Below, piece by piece: positions 18,031-26,559 of a stretch of DNA of 64,000 nt; the first letter of the stretch is position 1, and each line of letters starts with the position of its first letter. The position numbers and the translations under genes were made by a program. The notes below the pieces were generated by a model. It saw only the letters and a program-made list of their open reading frames with translations. It was not told the origin of the DNA and searched no databases. Origin of the DNA: Ruminococcaceae bacterium UBA5413. Its GTDB lineage: Bacteria; Bacillota; Clostridia; Oscillospirales; Acutalibacteraceae. Where the stretch lies: the NCBI GenBank assembly GCA_002409585.1, contig DHNP01000045.1, positions 104,815 through 168,814 on the forward strand, in the 5' to 3' direction.

Positions 18031-18567
18031 TTACTCTGTATCCGGTTCAAGCAAGCCGTAGTTACCATTTTTCCGTTTATAGACTACGTTTATTTCATTA
18101 TTTTCCTGATTGCGGAACATAAAGAACTGGTGGTTTAAAAGTTCCATCTGCAAAACGGCCTCGGAGGTACTCATAGGCTTGACTGGGAAATGCTTTGTGC
18201 GGACTATTTTAAACTCGCCTGCATCATTATCATTATCAGAAGGGTTTTCTTCTATGTATTCCTCCAATACCGACGAATGGACTTTTTTGTTAAGTTTAGC
18301 TTTGTTCCTGCGTATCTGCTTGCCAAGTGCGCTTACTACCTTGTCCAGTGCATCGTTCATCTCGTAGTCGGTAGCCTCGGCACGGTAAATCATGCCCTCA
18401 GAAGTAATCGTTATCTCAACCGTCTGGCGGTTTTTTTCAAGCGTTACTACAACTTTAGCCAAAGCATTTTCGGAAAAGATGCGGTCAAACCTTGACAGCT
18501 TCTTTACGGCGAGTTCTTTAAAATTATCCCTTAAATTAACTTTCCTGCCGGTTATGGTAACATTCAT
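18031..18567 (-). CDS. hpf: Ribosome hibernation promoting factor, long form
   Basis: Dimerises 70S ribosomes into inactive 100S particles in stationary phase. 178 residues: the N-terminal HPF/YfiA domain (MNVTITGRKVNLRDNFKELA, basic KQIRRNKAKLNKK), a linker, and the C-terminal dimerisation domain with VKPMSTSEAVLQMELLNHQFFMF. ATG 18567 is chosen for its GAGGAGATG ribosome site. The long form is the one used in Firmicutes. The 190 bases upstream are AT-rich. Confidence 0.96.
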   Translation of the reverse strand: MNVTITGRKVNLRDNFKELAVKKLSRFDRIFSENALAKVVVTLEKNRQTVEITITSEGMIYRAEATDYEMNDALDKVVSALGKQIRRNKAKLNKKVHSSVLEEYIEENPSDNDNDAGEFKIVRTKHFPVKPMSTSEAVLQMELLNHQFFMFRNQENNEINVVYKRKNGNYGLLEPDTE

Positions 18568-18759
18568 AGTAACATCTCCTCTTGTATTTTGCACATTTAC
18601 TGCGCAGGCAAGAGCTGCATGTACAGCTCAGCTTATATATAATATAACATAAATCAATGCGAAATAAAACGTATTTTTTATACAAATTTAACGATTTAAT
18701 ATATACTATTTAAATACTGCGCAATACAAAAATATAAAGATGTCAAAAGCCGCTGCTGC

Positions 18760-19602
18760 TTATATGACTTTACTTTCATGCCTTGTAACGTGGCAGCCTA
18801 CGTTTACCGCGACAGGCAGTCCGGCTATGTGCGTAGGGTACCACTCTATATTTACGGCAAGGGCTGTCGTGCTGCCGCCGAAGCCCTGCGGCCCTACCCC
18901 TGTGGCGTTGACCGCCTGCAGCATGCGCCGTTCAAGCCCCGCGTAAAATTCATCGCCGTTACGTTCGGACACCGGCCTGCACAGCGCGCGTTTGGCAAGC
19001 TCTGCGCACAGCTCAAAGTCACCGCCTATGCCGACGCCGAGCACAAGCGGGGGGCATGGCCTGCCGCCGGCAGCTGTCACCGTTTCCACTGCGAAGCCTA
19101 TTATATCGTCTTCAGATGCAGAAGGAGTAAACATCTTTATGCGGCTCATATTTTCACTGCCGAAGCCCTTTGGGGCAACGGTTATTTTTATTTTGTCACC
19201 CGGTACTATGCGCGCGTGTATGACCGCCGGTGTATTGTCGTTTGTATTGCCTCGCCTTATGGGGTCGGCCGCAACCGAGCAGCGCAGAAAGCCATCCGAA
19301 TATCCCTTTCGCACGCCCTCATTTACGGCATCCTCAAAGTCCCCGTCCGTTATGTGGACTTCCTGCCCTATATCAGCAAAGATAACCGCCATGCCGGTGT
19401 CCTGGCATACAGGTATACCCATCTGCCTCGCTGCGTCCATATTTTCGCCAAGCCTCGCAAGGATTTCCCTGCCTATAGTGGAAGATTCGCTTTCTTTTGC
19501 CGCGTATATTACACTTTCGAGGTCTTTGGGCAGCACACGGTTAGCGCTAATGCACATGCGCCTGACTTCCGCAGTTATTTTTCCGGCAGATATTTCCCTC
19601 AT
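18760..19602 (-). CDS. Class I fumarate hydratase alpha subunit (or tartrate dehydratase alpha)
   Basis: 280 residues of the Fe-S hydro-lyase alpha family. It shows PVCQDTGMAVIFADIG (cluster-ligand Cys), AKRALCRPVSERN and the end GVDPQGFGGSTTA-like motif with a further Cys. Two-subunit enzymes need a beta partner of about 180 residues, but none lies beside it. It is preceded by AAGGTGATTT and lies six bases after an amidohydrolase gene, so both are likely one operon. Fumarase or tartrate dehydratase cannot be told apart from the alpha subunit alone. Confidence 0.85.
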   Translation of the reverse strand: MREISAGKITAEVRRMCISANRVLPKDLESVIYAAKESESSTIGREILARLGENMDAARQMGIPVCQDTGMAVIFADIGQEVHITDGDFEDAVNEGVRKGYSDGFLRCSVAADPIRRGNTNDNTPAVIHARIVPGDKIKITVAPKGFGSENMSRIKMFTPSASEDDIIGFAVETVTAAGGRPCPPLVLGVGIGGDFELCAELAKRALCRPVSERNGDEFYAGLERRMLQAVNATGVGPQGFGGSTTALAVNIEWYPTHIAGLPVAVNVGCHVTRHESKVI

Positions 19603-19608
19603 TTCAAA

Positions 19609-20811
19609 TCACCTTTTCCCGCAGCCGGCAGCTATTTTCCCGCCCGCAATTACATACTCAGGCTTTGACTTAATGTCGAGCGGGTCACCCTCGAACACAG
19701 CCATGTCAGCGTCCATCCCCGCGCGTATGCTGCCTACGCGGCCGTCTATGCCGCATATACGCGCTGGGTTTACAGTAATAGCCTTTAAGGCTTCTTCCCT
19801 CTCCATACCCTCGCGTACAGCTATGGCGGCGCACATGGGCAGGTACTGTACCGGCACTACCGGGTGGTCGGTTATTATAGCCGTCAGTATTCCGTTTGAA
19901 GAAAGTATGCCCGGCGCTGCCGGCGTCTGGTTTTTAAGCTCTGGTTTGCATCTGTCACTCAGTATCGGCCCCGAAAGTACCCGTGCGTTTTCCATTTTAA
20001 GCCCGTCTTTTATCAAATAGCCTTCGGTTCCGTGAACTATGACGTAGTCAAGGCCGAACTCTTTTGAAATACGTATGGCGGTATAAATGTCGTCCGCCCT
20101 GTGCGCGTGTATATGCACCTGTATTTCCCTTTTTAACGCCGGAAGCAGCGCCTCGCACTTCATGTCGTACTCCGGCATGTCGCAGTCATCGCTGTCTTCT
20201 GCCCTTGCGATATCGTCCGCATAGCGCTTTGCCTTTAAGAATTCATTCCTGATGAGTGAAGCTGTCGCCATACGTGTAGACGGTGTTTCATCCTTGCCGT
20301 GGTAAACATTTTTAGGGTTTTCCCCAAGCGCCATTTTTATAGCAAGCGGGGCTTTTATTATCATGTCATCTATACGGGTGCCGTACGTTTTCACTGCGGC
20401 CATCTGCCCGCCTATGGCGTTTGCGCTTCCCGGCCCTGTAACTACGGACGTTACTCCGGCCTCAAGCGCCTCTGAAAAGCAGCGGTCAAGCGGATTTATG
20501 GCGTCAACCGCACGCAGCTGCGGCGTTACAGGGTCTGTTTCCTCATTGCCGTCGTCGCCCTCAAACGCAAGGCCGTCTTCCCACATGCCGAGGTGCGTAT
20601 GCGCATCGACAAAGCCAGGGTAAACGCCGGCGCCTTTTACGTCAAGCACCTTTGCACAGCCCATGTTAAGCATGCGCGTATTTTCCAGGTTATCCGGACT
20701 GCCTGAAGCTACGCTCTTAATTTTACCGTTTTCCGAAAAAATGTATCCGTTCGGTATATCTTTGCCGGACATAGTATGTATATATGCATTTGTTATTAAA
20801 AGTGAATCCAT
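19609..20811 (-). CDS. Amidohydrolase-superfamily protein (imidazolonepropionase-like)
   Basis: 400 residues with the metal-binding GFVDAHTHLG near residue 75, HIHAHRADD in the middle and a C-terminal GSIRAGMDADMAVFEGDPLD, typical of cyclic amidohydrolases and prolidase-like enzymes of this family. The substrate is unknown. It sits directly upstream of the fumarase alpha gene. The group could be histidine or dipeptide related by family resemblance, but no hut gene is nearby. Confidence 0.82.
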   Translation of the reverse strand: MDSLLITNAYIHTMSGKDIPNGYIFSENGKIKSVASGSPDNLENTRMLNMGCAKVLDVKGAGVYPGFVDAHTHLGMWEDGLAFEGDDGNEETDPVTPQLRAVDAINPLDRCFSEALEAGVTSVVTGPGSANAIGGQMAAVKTYGTRIDDMIIKAPLAIKMALGENPKNVYHGKDETPSTRMATASLIRNEFLKAKRYADDIARAEDSDDCDMPEYDMKCEALLPALKREIQVHIHAHRADDIYTAIRISKEFGLDYVIVHGTEGYLIKDGLKMENARVLSGPILSDRCKPELKNQTPAAPGILSSNGILTAIITDHPVVPVQYLPMCAAIAVREGMEREEALKAITVNPARICGIDGRVGSIRAGMDADMAVFEGDPLDIKSKPEYVIAGGKIAAGCGKR

Positions 20812-20869
20812 ATCGTATCCCCTGATTAAAATAATAGAAATAGCCTGCTAAGAAAAGTTTGTCCAAAAT

Positions 20870-20898
20870 TTAAAAAAAGCGGAGTCATATACTCCGCT
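20870..20898 (-). terminator. Terminator of the yab/divIC operon
   Basis: Minus strand AGCGGAGT-ATATG-ACTCCGCT followed by TTTTTTT. It lies five bases after the yabR stop. Confidence 0.92.
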
Positions 20899-20902
20899 GA
20901 AT

Positions 20903-21364
20903 TTATTTGGCCTGATTTGAATTGGAGCGGCGCGAGAAACCGCCGTGCTTACATTCCTTTGCTTTTTTTAAGTCGAGCAGCTTTTCGTCGCTCGTCTGTT
21001 TGAACTTAGTAAGCATATCCTCGAAACTCGCGGGTTTATTCCTGCTGCTCGGTTTCCATTCATAATTACCTGGGCCGGTGCATTCACGCTGCGGCTCACG
21101 GCTCCTCACCGCCGGCCTGACGGTATTATTATTTTCAACCCTTTTCATTGAAAGGCTTATCTTGCCCTCTGGGCTGATGGAAAGCACTTTTACTTTCACC
21201 TGCTGGTTTAATGAGACAAAATCGCGTATTTCCTTAACGAACATAGGTGCAATTTCAGAAATATGAACCATGCCCGTTTTGCCGCCGGGCAACTCGACAA
21301 AAGCGCCGAATTTAGTTATGCCCGTTACTTTTCCTTCAAGGACCGCTCCTACCTCAAGCTGCAT
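20903..21364 (-). CDS. yabR: S1 RNA-binding domain protein (YabR-like)
   Basis: 153 residues. The N-terminal 75 form one S1 domain (VGAVLEGKVTGITKFGAFVEL and ISPEGKISLSMKR). The rest is a basic, low-complexity tail with an aromatic patch. It is last in the conserved cluster hup-yabO-yabP-yabQ-divIC-yabR, exactly as in Bacillus subtilis. A general role in RNA binding or polyribonucleotide turnover is inferred from the domain. Confidence 0.88.
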   Translation of the reverse strand: MQLEVGAVLEGKVTGITKFGAFVELPGGKTGMVHISEIAPMFVKEIRDFVSLNQQVKVKVLSISPEGKISLSMKRVENNNTVRPAVRSREPQRECTGPGNYEWKPSSRNKPASFEDMLTKFKQTSDEKLLDLKKAKECKHGGFSRRSNSNQAK

Positions 21365-21399
21365 AAATTAGTTTTTTCCTCCTTAAATAAAAGAGCTGC

Positions 21400-21699
21400 T
21401 TACTTTCCGGCTATATTTATAAACACACGCTCCCCGGGTTTAGCGTAACCGAGGTCCTCACGGGCTTTGCGTTCTATATACTCGCTGTTGTCCCCGTCCG
21501 AGGTAAGCGCGCTTTTGATTTCCCCGTTTTTAATCTCCTGCACCTGTATCTGCTGTTTGATCTCAGAAAGCTGCCTGCGTTTTTCGTTTATTTTTATCTG
21601 CTGGTTTACAAGCCCCCAGACCATATAAACAGCAAATACAAATATAGCAAAACGAAGTAAAAAGCTTTTTTTAACTTTTTGCTTTTTTATTTCTCGCAT
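21400..21699 (-). CDS. divIC: Septum formation initiator DivIC/FtsB family
   Basis: 99 residues: a short basic cytoplasmic tail, one membrane helix (LLRFAIFVFAVYMVWGLV), a coiled coil of about 35 residues and the C-terminal EYIERKAREDLGYAKPGE that defines the family. It acts with FtsL and DivIB at the division site. Its start overlaps the end of yabQ by 29 bases. ATG 21699 is preferred over GTG 21711 because GGAAGGG is properly spaced. Confidence 0.92.
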   Translation of the reverse strand: MREIKKQKVKKSFLLRFAIFVFAVYMVWGLVNQQIKINEKRRQLSEIKQQIQVQEIKNGEIKSALTSDGDNSEYIERKAREDLGYAKPGERVFINIAGK

Positions 21700-22222
21700 A
21701 CAGCAATGCACCCTTCCGCTTTTTATGTGTGCATTTATGTCTATGGATATAATTATACACTACCACGGCGTGACTTTTCAAGCACTTTTTACTTTTTAAA
21801 ATTATTTTTGTGTTTAAAATGTGCACTAAAGTCAAAACCGCACCCGAAACTTTATTAAAAAGCTTACCCGCGGCGTTTCTTACCGGATAAACTAAATATT
21901 TGTAAATAAAGCGCGATACCTTTCTGAAAACCCACGCTGTTATCTGCCCTACAGTATAGTAATACGAAAAAAAACCGGCAAACTCGCCGAGCAAAATATA
22001 AAACCGGACTTTCCCCCCAAGCGAAAGTGACAGCAGAAAAGTAAGCAATGCCGCAAAAACCATGTAAAAAAAGTCTTGGAAAAAGACCGCCCGCTTCTGT
22101 GTATGGAAAAAAGTCCTCCATATGCGCAGTATGTCATAACAAGCGCCTAAAGCGATGCCGGCAGCTATGGAAACCGCAAAGCCGAACGCCTGGTAAGAAA
22201 AATCCGAGCCGAACACAGGCAC
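21671..22222 (-). CDS. yabQ: Spore cortex biosynthesis protein YabQ
   Basis: 183 residues with four to five hydrophobic segments in the first 115 and a basic C-terminal tail. It shows the family pattern GIALGACYDILRIWR and LGEFAGFFSYYYTVGQ. In Bacillus YabQ is needed for cortex synthesis and sits in the outer forespore membrane. GTG start close behind AAGGGAGT. It follows yabP by six bases. Confidence 0.9.
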   Translation of the reverse strand: MPVFGSDFSYQAFGFAVSIAAGIALGACYDILRIWRTFFHTQKRAVFFQDFFYMVFAALLTFLLSLSLGGKVRFYILLGEFAGFFSYYYTVGQITAWVFRKVSRFIYKYLVYPVRNAAGKLFNKVSGAVLTLVHILNTKIILKSKKCLKSHAVVVYNYIHRHKCTHKKRKGALLYARNKKAKS

Positions 22223-22228
22223 ACTCCC

Positions 22229-22504
22229 TTACTTGAGCAAACGGGAAAAGAACCCGCCCGACGGCCGGTTTTCAGCGTAAGACACAGACGTTATCTCCCC
22301 GCTTAAAGTCAGCTCGCCGGTTTCGACATTAAGCTTCTCTATATGGAGTTCGGCACCTTTTACGGACAGCTCCCCTATATCCGTACAGGCGGTAACTGTT
22401 TCGTCGTCAAAATTGTTGACGTTTGACACACCTGTTGCAGTCAGCACTTTCCTGTTATCCAAAACAAGGGTATGCGGTGTTTTAACCGTTTTTTGTTCAG
22501 GCAA
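22229..22504 (-). CDS. yabP: Sporulation protein YabP
   Basis: 91 residues of the YabP/YqfC family (HTLVLDNRKVLTATGVSNV, then beta strands ending in ITSVSYAE). It is paired with YabQ in cortex formation. It starts with TTG behind GGGGAGGGGAG. Its place between yabO and yabQ is conserved in spore formers, though a 138-base gap separates it here from yabO. Confidence 0.92.
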   Translation of the reverse strand: MPEQKTVKTPHTLVLDNRKVLTATGVSNVNNFDDETVTACTDIGELSVKGAELHIEKLNVETGELTLSGEITSVSYAENRPSGGFFSRLLK

Positions 22505-22642
22505 TTCGGCTCCCCTCCCCGCTTAGGCTAATAAAATAATATGCACGGTATGGGAAGCATATACTTAAATAACAAATCAGCCGCATGTGCGTATGGCAAA
22601 ACGGCCGCCGGCAATTTATACCGTACAGCCGTCAGGGCAGCT

Positions 22643-22885
22643 TTACTGCACTACTTCATACATTTCGGATGCGCTGCTTTTGGCGGCGTACTCGTTTATT
22701 CCCGTTACTTTTACCTTCAGGGCATGCGCGCCCAATTTAATTTCAAGTTCGTCGCCTATCTTCACTTCATAAGAAGCGCGCGCGGGCTTTGCGTTAACAA
22801 GCACCCGCCCTGCGTCGCAGGCTTCGTTTGCTATGGTACGACGCTTTATGAGCCGTGACACCTTAAGATACTTATCAAGTCTCAC
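22643..22885 (-). CDS. rqcP: S4-domain ribosome quality control protein RqcP (YabO)
   Basis: 80 residues, a single S4 RNA-binding domain (MRLDKYLKVSRLIKRRTIANEACDAGRVLVN). In Bacillus, RqcP helps RqcH elongate alanine tails on stalled nascent chains on the 50S subunit. GTG start ten bases after GGAGG. It lies between hup and yabP as in Bacillus. Confidence 0.93.
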   Translation of the reverse strand: MRLDKYLKVSRLIKRRTIANEACDAGRVLVNAKPARASYEVKIGDELEIKLGAHALKVKVTGINEYAAKSSASEMYEVVQ

Positions 22886-23000
22886 AGATTATTTTCCTCC
22901 GAAAGGCATGCCGCCCCGTTAACCGGCGGCGTCAGCCCTGCCATAAAAATAAATTGCCGGGGCCGCGGCCCGTTTGCCTCAGTCCCGGATTTATAAAACA

Positions 23001-23276
23001 TCAAATTGCGGTAGCGTCTTTGAACGCCTTGCCTGCCTTGAACGCCGGAACCTTTGAAGCCGGTATGGTGATAGGTGAGTTTGTTCTCGGGTCACGCCCC
23101 TGGCGTTCGCTGCGTGTCCTGACCTCAAATGTGCCAAAACCAACAATCTGAACTTTTTCATCTTTAGAAAGCGTTTCCATTATCGTGGATATTACTGCAT
23201 TTACTGCTTTATCTGCATCTTTTTTTGCCAAACCAGTTTGTTCCGAAACAGCTAAAATTAAGTCTGTCTTATTCAT
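23001..23276 (-). CDS. hup: HU-family DNA-binding protein
   Basis: 91 residues, the full HU fold: MNKTDLILAVSEQTGLAKKDADKAV, GFGTFEVRTRSERQGRDPRT in the DNA-binding arms and a VPAFKAGKAFKD end. Major nucleoid architectural protein. Strong AACGGAGG ribosome site. A perfect dyad lies 29 bases upstream of the start. Confidence 0.97.
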   Translation of the reverse strand: MNKTDLILAVSEQTGLAKKDADKAVNAVISTIMETLSKDEKVQIVGFGTFEVRTRSERQGRDPRTNSPITIPASKVPAFKAGKAFKDATAI

Positions 23277-23304
23277 ATACTTAACCTCCGTTTTTTATTA
23301 TTCA

Positions 23305-23319
23305 ACAGTTAGTAACTGT
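23305..23319. promoter_or_regulatory. 15-base perfect dyad upstream of hup
   Basis: ACAGTTAGTAACTGT is a perfect inverted repeat around a central G, in the 67-base gap between mazG and hup. It may be an operator or a short hairpin in the hup leader. The regulator is unknown. Confidence 0.45.
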
Positions 23320-23343
23320 GAATTATGACTTCAAAGCGGCATA

Positions 23344-24060
23344 TTACTCTGCGGTTTCTTTCTGCCCGCACTCCGATATGAACCTGTCGCACGACTTTGT
23401 CAAAGCCTGTTCGGCTTCGATATGAAGAAGCCCTGCTGCATCAACCGCAGAAAGCAAAAGCTCGCCGAGCCTGCTCTCATAAGCAGTTGCATCACCGGTG
23501 TCAACCGCTTTACAAAAATCTTCGGCCTTTTTACAAATGTCCCTCGCCGCATCAGCCGGTTCCGTTTCAGTCCCAAAGGATTTCGATGCTTTACAAAGTA
23601 CCTTTTGCGCGCGCATAAGCGCCGGCAGCGCTTTAGAAACCCCGTTAAGCACTTGCGTAAGTGTGCCGCGGCCTTTTGTCCGCTGTTTTATTTCTTCCCA
23701 ATTATCGAGGACTTCTTCGCTGTCTTTAACCTTTACATCGCCGAAAACATGCGGATGGCGCACAATAAGTTTCTTCGCTATGCCGTCGGCTACGTCGCCA
23801 AAAGTAAAGCCTCCGTTTTCGCTTTCGAGCTGCGAATGGAAGACGACCTGTAAAAGCACGTCGCCCAGTTCTTCTTTTAAAAGCTCTCCGTCACCGGTAT
23901 CTATAGCCTCCGCTGCCTCATAAGCTTCCTCGAGGAGATTGCTGCGTATACTTTTGTGGTCTTGTTCCCTGTCCCACGGGCAGCCCCCGGGAGAACGCAG
24001 TATGGCCATAATCTTCAGCAAATCATTGATATCGTAAACATCCTTGTACTGAAAATCCAA
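23344..24060 (-). CDS. mazG: Nucleoside triphosphate pyrophosphohydrolase MazG
   Basis: 238 residues with both MazG halves: LRSPGGCPWDREQDHKSIRSNLLEEAYEAAEAI and the metal-binding EELGDVLLQVVFHS, then a weaker second domain. It hydrolyses (d)NTPs to house-clean nucleotide pools. TTG start. The Bacillus orthologue (YabN) is a fusion with a methylase domain, but here only the MazG part is present. Confidence 0.94.
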   Translation of the reverse strand: MDFQYKDVYDINDLLKIMAILRSPGGCPWDREQDHKSIRSNLLEEAYEAAEAIDTGDGELLKEELGDVLLQVVFHSQLESENGGFTFGDVADGIAKKLIVRHPHVFGDVKVKDSEEVLDNWEEIKQRTKGRGTLTQVLNGVSKALPALMRAQKVLCKASKSFGTETEPADAARDICKKAEDFCKAVDTGDATAYESRLGELLLSAVDAAGLLHIEAEQALTKSCDRFISECGQKETAE

Positions 24061-24105
24061 GCCTGTACCACTTCTTTCGAATAATTTAAATAAACTGGTA
24101 CTATT

Positions 24106-25863
24106 TTAACTTATCCAATTATGTTTTTCAAGTATTTTTGCAATTTTTTCTCCATGCGGCAGCATCTGAACATCACGCCTGTTAAGGGCTTTAAACTTAA
24201 GCATGAAAAAGATATACAAAGCCACAGCTATAAGTATAGCCGCGCACGTTGCAATCTTGCCCGATATAAATTGCGCGGCCGTCTGCCTCAGAAAATAGGC
24301 CGGGCCAATGCTGAGCGCCGAGGCAAGAAGCGGTTTTAAAAATATAGGCACGAAGTTTATCTTTACCTTCGCTTCCCTGCACAGTTTGTAAAGCGCAAGG
24401 ACCATGATGATTACGTAGCACGCAAGCGTGCCATAGCTCGCGCCCATGACGTTTATTTCCGGTATGCCTACAAGCGTGTAATTAAGCACTACCTTAACGG
24501 CAAGCCCTATGGCTAAGATTTTCACCGGAAGGTCCACCCTGCCTATTGCCTGCAGCATGCTGTTCACCGGCGTGCTTGTAGCCGAGAATATAGCGGCTAT
24601 GCCGAGTACAGAAAGGACCTTGCCTATTATCTCTGGGCCGTTGTTCTCATACATCATGGAAGCTATTGGCATTGCGAAAACAGCCAGGCCCGCGCCTGCC
24701 GGAACGGTTATCATGCCGACAATGCGCAGCACGGACTCTATGCTGCGCTTTATTTTCTTATGGTTCCCCTCAGTCCACGCCTCGGTAACGTTAGGTAAAG
24801 CGCTTACGCCAAACGCCTGCGTCATGGCCGGTACAAACATAAAAAGCGTTATGGCATTGCCGTAGCACCCGTACATGAACGCCGGCACAAGGTTCATCTT
24901 TATAGCCGACTCCGAAATAACGCCCTTGTACATGTTGAGCAGCACGCCAGGGTCAGAAGCCATGACGTCGCCTATGCGTCCCTGCAGGAATGTGCTGTCT
25001 ACAAGCGTAGACATATTTACGGCGAGGGAGCCGAGCGCTATCGGTATAGCGGTGCGTACAAGGCGCGCCGTGGTGGCCCTTCTCGGCATCGGGCGCGGCG
25101 AGAGCCTGAGCATCTCGTCGGATATGCCGTCCCCGTTTTTCTTATGGTAAATAAGAAGGAAAATAAACGCGATAAAGCCGCCGAGAGTAACGCCGAAAAT
25201 AGCCCCCGCAGCCGCGTAAGGGAGGGTTGCCATCTTAGCATACTCAGCCGACTGCATTTTTATTCCGTAGACAGTGCCGCCCGCGGCATACTCCTTAAGT
25301 CCGGAGTTTACTATAACGTAAGCGGCAGTAAGTCCGAAAAGCAGCTTGCAGAGCGCTTCTATCACTTCTGAGATAGCGGTCGGGTACATGTTGCGCAGTC
25401 CCTCGTAGTAACCGCGGTAAATAGAAAGCATACTTGCGAAAAATGCCGCCGGCGCAAGCGCGTAAATAGCCGCCAAAGCGTTTTCCGGATGGCTGCTTGT
25501 GTAATTGGCATACGGCCGCGCCCCGAAAAACATTATAGAAAAAGACAAAAGCCCCAGGAACAGGAATATGCGTATGGATACCCTGTGTATCTGCCTTATG
25601 TCCCTGAAGCGCCCACGCACGTAATTTTCGGACACAAGCCTTGAAATTGTTATAGGAAACCCTGCGGTAGAAAGGCTGAAAAGCGGCGAGTAAAGTGAAA
25701 ACGCGGTCGTAAAATACCCCATGCCTACAGGTGTAAGTATCCACGCGAGAGGTATTTTAAAAAGCGCGCCTATTATTTTTTCTATTATTATTGCGGCGAT
25801 AAGTATAAACGCACCGTGGAGAAAACTCTGGCGCCGCACTTCCGTACGTCTTTTCTGTTCCAT
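24106..25863 (-). CDS. MOP-superfamily lipid flippase/polysaccharide export protein (SpoVB/YabM-like)
   Basis: 585 residues with about 14 hydrophobic segments, beginning SFLHGAFILIAAIIIEKIIGALFKIPLAWILTPVGMGYF and the family pattern GFPITISRLVSE. The family includes SpoVB, MurJ and YabM; they flip lipid-linked wall precursors. Its position upstream of mazG and hup matches yabM in Bacillus. ATG 25863 is preferred; an in-frame upstream start at 25893 is unsupported. Confidence 0.88.
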   Translation of the reverse strand: MEQKRRTEVRRQSFLHGAFILIAAIIIEKIIGALFKIPLAWILTPVGMGYFTTAFSLYSPLFSLSTAGFPITISRLVSENYVRGRFRDIRQIHRVSIRIFLFLGLLSFSIMFFGARPYANYTSSHPENALAAIYALAPAAFFASMLSIYRGYYEGLRNMYPTAISEVIEALCKLLFGLTAAYVIVNSGLKEYAAGGTVYGIKMQSAEYAKMATLPYAAAGAIFGVTLGGFIAFIFLLIYHKKNGDGISDEMLRLSPRPMPRRATTARLVRTAIPIALGSLAVNMSTLVDSTFLQGRIGDVMASDPGVLLNMYKGVISESAIKMNLVPAFMYGCYGNAITLFMFVPAMTQAFGVSALPNVTEAWTEGNHKKIKRSIESVLRIVGMITVPAGAGLAVFAMPIASMMYENNGPEIIGKVLSVLGIAAIFSATSTPVNSMLQAIGRVDLPVKILAIGLAVKVVLNYTLVGIPEINVMGASYGTLACYVIIMVLALYKLCREAKVKINFVPIFLKPLLASALSIGPAYFLRQTAAQFISGKIATCAAILIAVALYIFFMLKFKALNRRDVQMLPHGEKIAKILEKHNWIS

Positions 25864-26002
25864 TAAAGCACATCCATTCAAATTAGCAGACACGGCGCCG
25901 GCTTCAGAATCATCCGCCTATGTTCACGCAAGAAACCATGCCGTATAAAAACACTACAATACTATAAATCATTATACGGTACGTTTCAAGTACATATGAA
26001 AA

Positions 26003-26027
26003 AAAAGGGAGTACGGCCCTCCCTTTT
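26003..26027. terminator. Bidirectional terminator after zinc-ribbon gene
   Basis: AAAAGGGAG pairs with CTCCCTTTT around a 7-base loop. On the minus strand it ends the zinc-ribbon gene. Confidence 0.88.
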
Positions 26028-26057
26028 CAACACAATAATTCAATTTGCAGCCTTGCA

Positions 26058-26420
26058 TTACTCCGTAAGCTTTGCGCCGCATTTGCTGCAGTATGTCGCT
26101 CCCTGCACGTTTTCGTTTCCGCAGTTTTTACATATAAGCCTTTCGCGTGCGGAAGCAAGCTGTGCGTTTACTGCGTTCAGCTGGTCGTACAGGTCGTTTA
26201 TTTCGGCAGAATGCTCGCTTACGGCATTGGAAGTGTCGCTCCCGTCTTTAGCTGCCTCGTAAACGGCCCTGCCGAGTTCCTCGAATTTTCTGGAAATTTC
26301 GTTGTTTATGTCGGCAGCGTTAATACGCAGCTTGGAAACATCTACAAATTTTCCGGCTTTTTTCCCTACCACGTCCACGGCCGACTTCGCGTTTACCACA
26401 ACGTCTTCAAAAAGTCCCAT
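26058..26420 (-). CDS. Small zinc-ribbon protein
   Basis: 120 residues, function unknown. The first 95 are helical and coiled-coil-like with heptad Leu/Ile/Val. The C-terminus is a zinc ribbon, CKNCGNENVQGATYCSKCG. Such proteins are common in Clostridia. It has its own promoter, a strong AAGGAGCGACG site and its own terminator, so it is a monocistronic unit. Confidence 0.85.
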   Translation of the reverse strand: MGLFEDVVVNAKSAVDVVGKKAGKFVDVSKLRINAADINNEISRKFEELGRAVYEAAKDGSDTSNAVSEHSAEINDLYDQLNAVNAQLASARERLICKNCGNENVQGATYCSKCGAKLTE

Positions 26421-26451
26421 AACCGTCGCTCCTTCGTAATTTATTTGTTTT

Positions 26452-26481
26452 ATTATACCACTGAAAATAAAACAAATTCAA
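26452..26481 (-). promoter_or_regulatory. Sigma-A promoter of the zinc-ribbon gene
   Basis: Minus strand TTGAAT (26481-26476), 18-base spacer ending in TGG, TATAAT (26457-26452). Confidence 0.72.
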
Positions 26482-26520
26482 TATATATAATATTAATTTT
26501 AATTGTAAAGTTATTTGGCT

Positions 26521-26559
26521 GCGGCACGTACCGGCATAAAAAGCCAATAAACGTGCCGT
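26521..26559 (-). terminator. Hairpin at the end of the nucleoside kinase gene
   Basis: GCGGCACGT (26521-26529) pairs with ACGTGCCGT (26551-26559). It starts inside the stop region of the kinase gene and has no clear U tract, so termination is uncertain. Confidence 0.4.

Noticed and set aside
18568..18759. raiA-type structured RNA upstream of hpf
   Set aside because: The region is AT-rich and short, with no extended stems; nothing resembling a large structured RNA.
18992..20020. Long plus-strand open frame of 342 codons
   Set aside because: It is antisense to the fumarase alpha and amidohydrolase genes, has no ribosome site and its Ser/Pro-rich translation is typical of a shadow frame.
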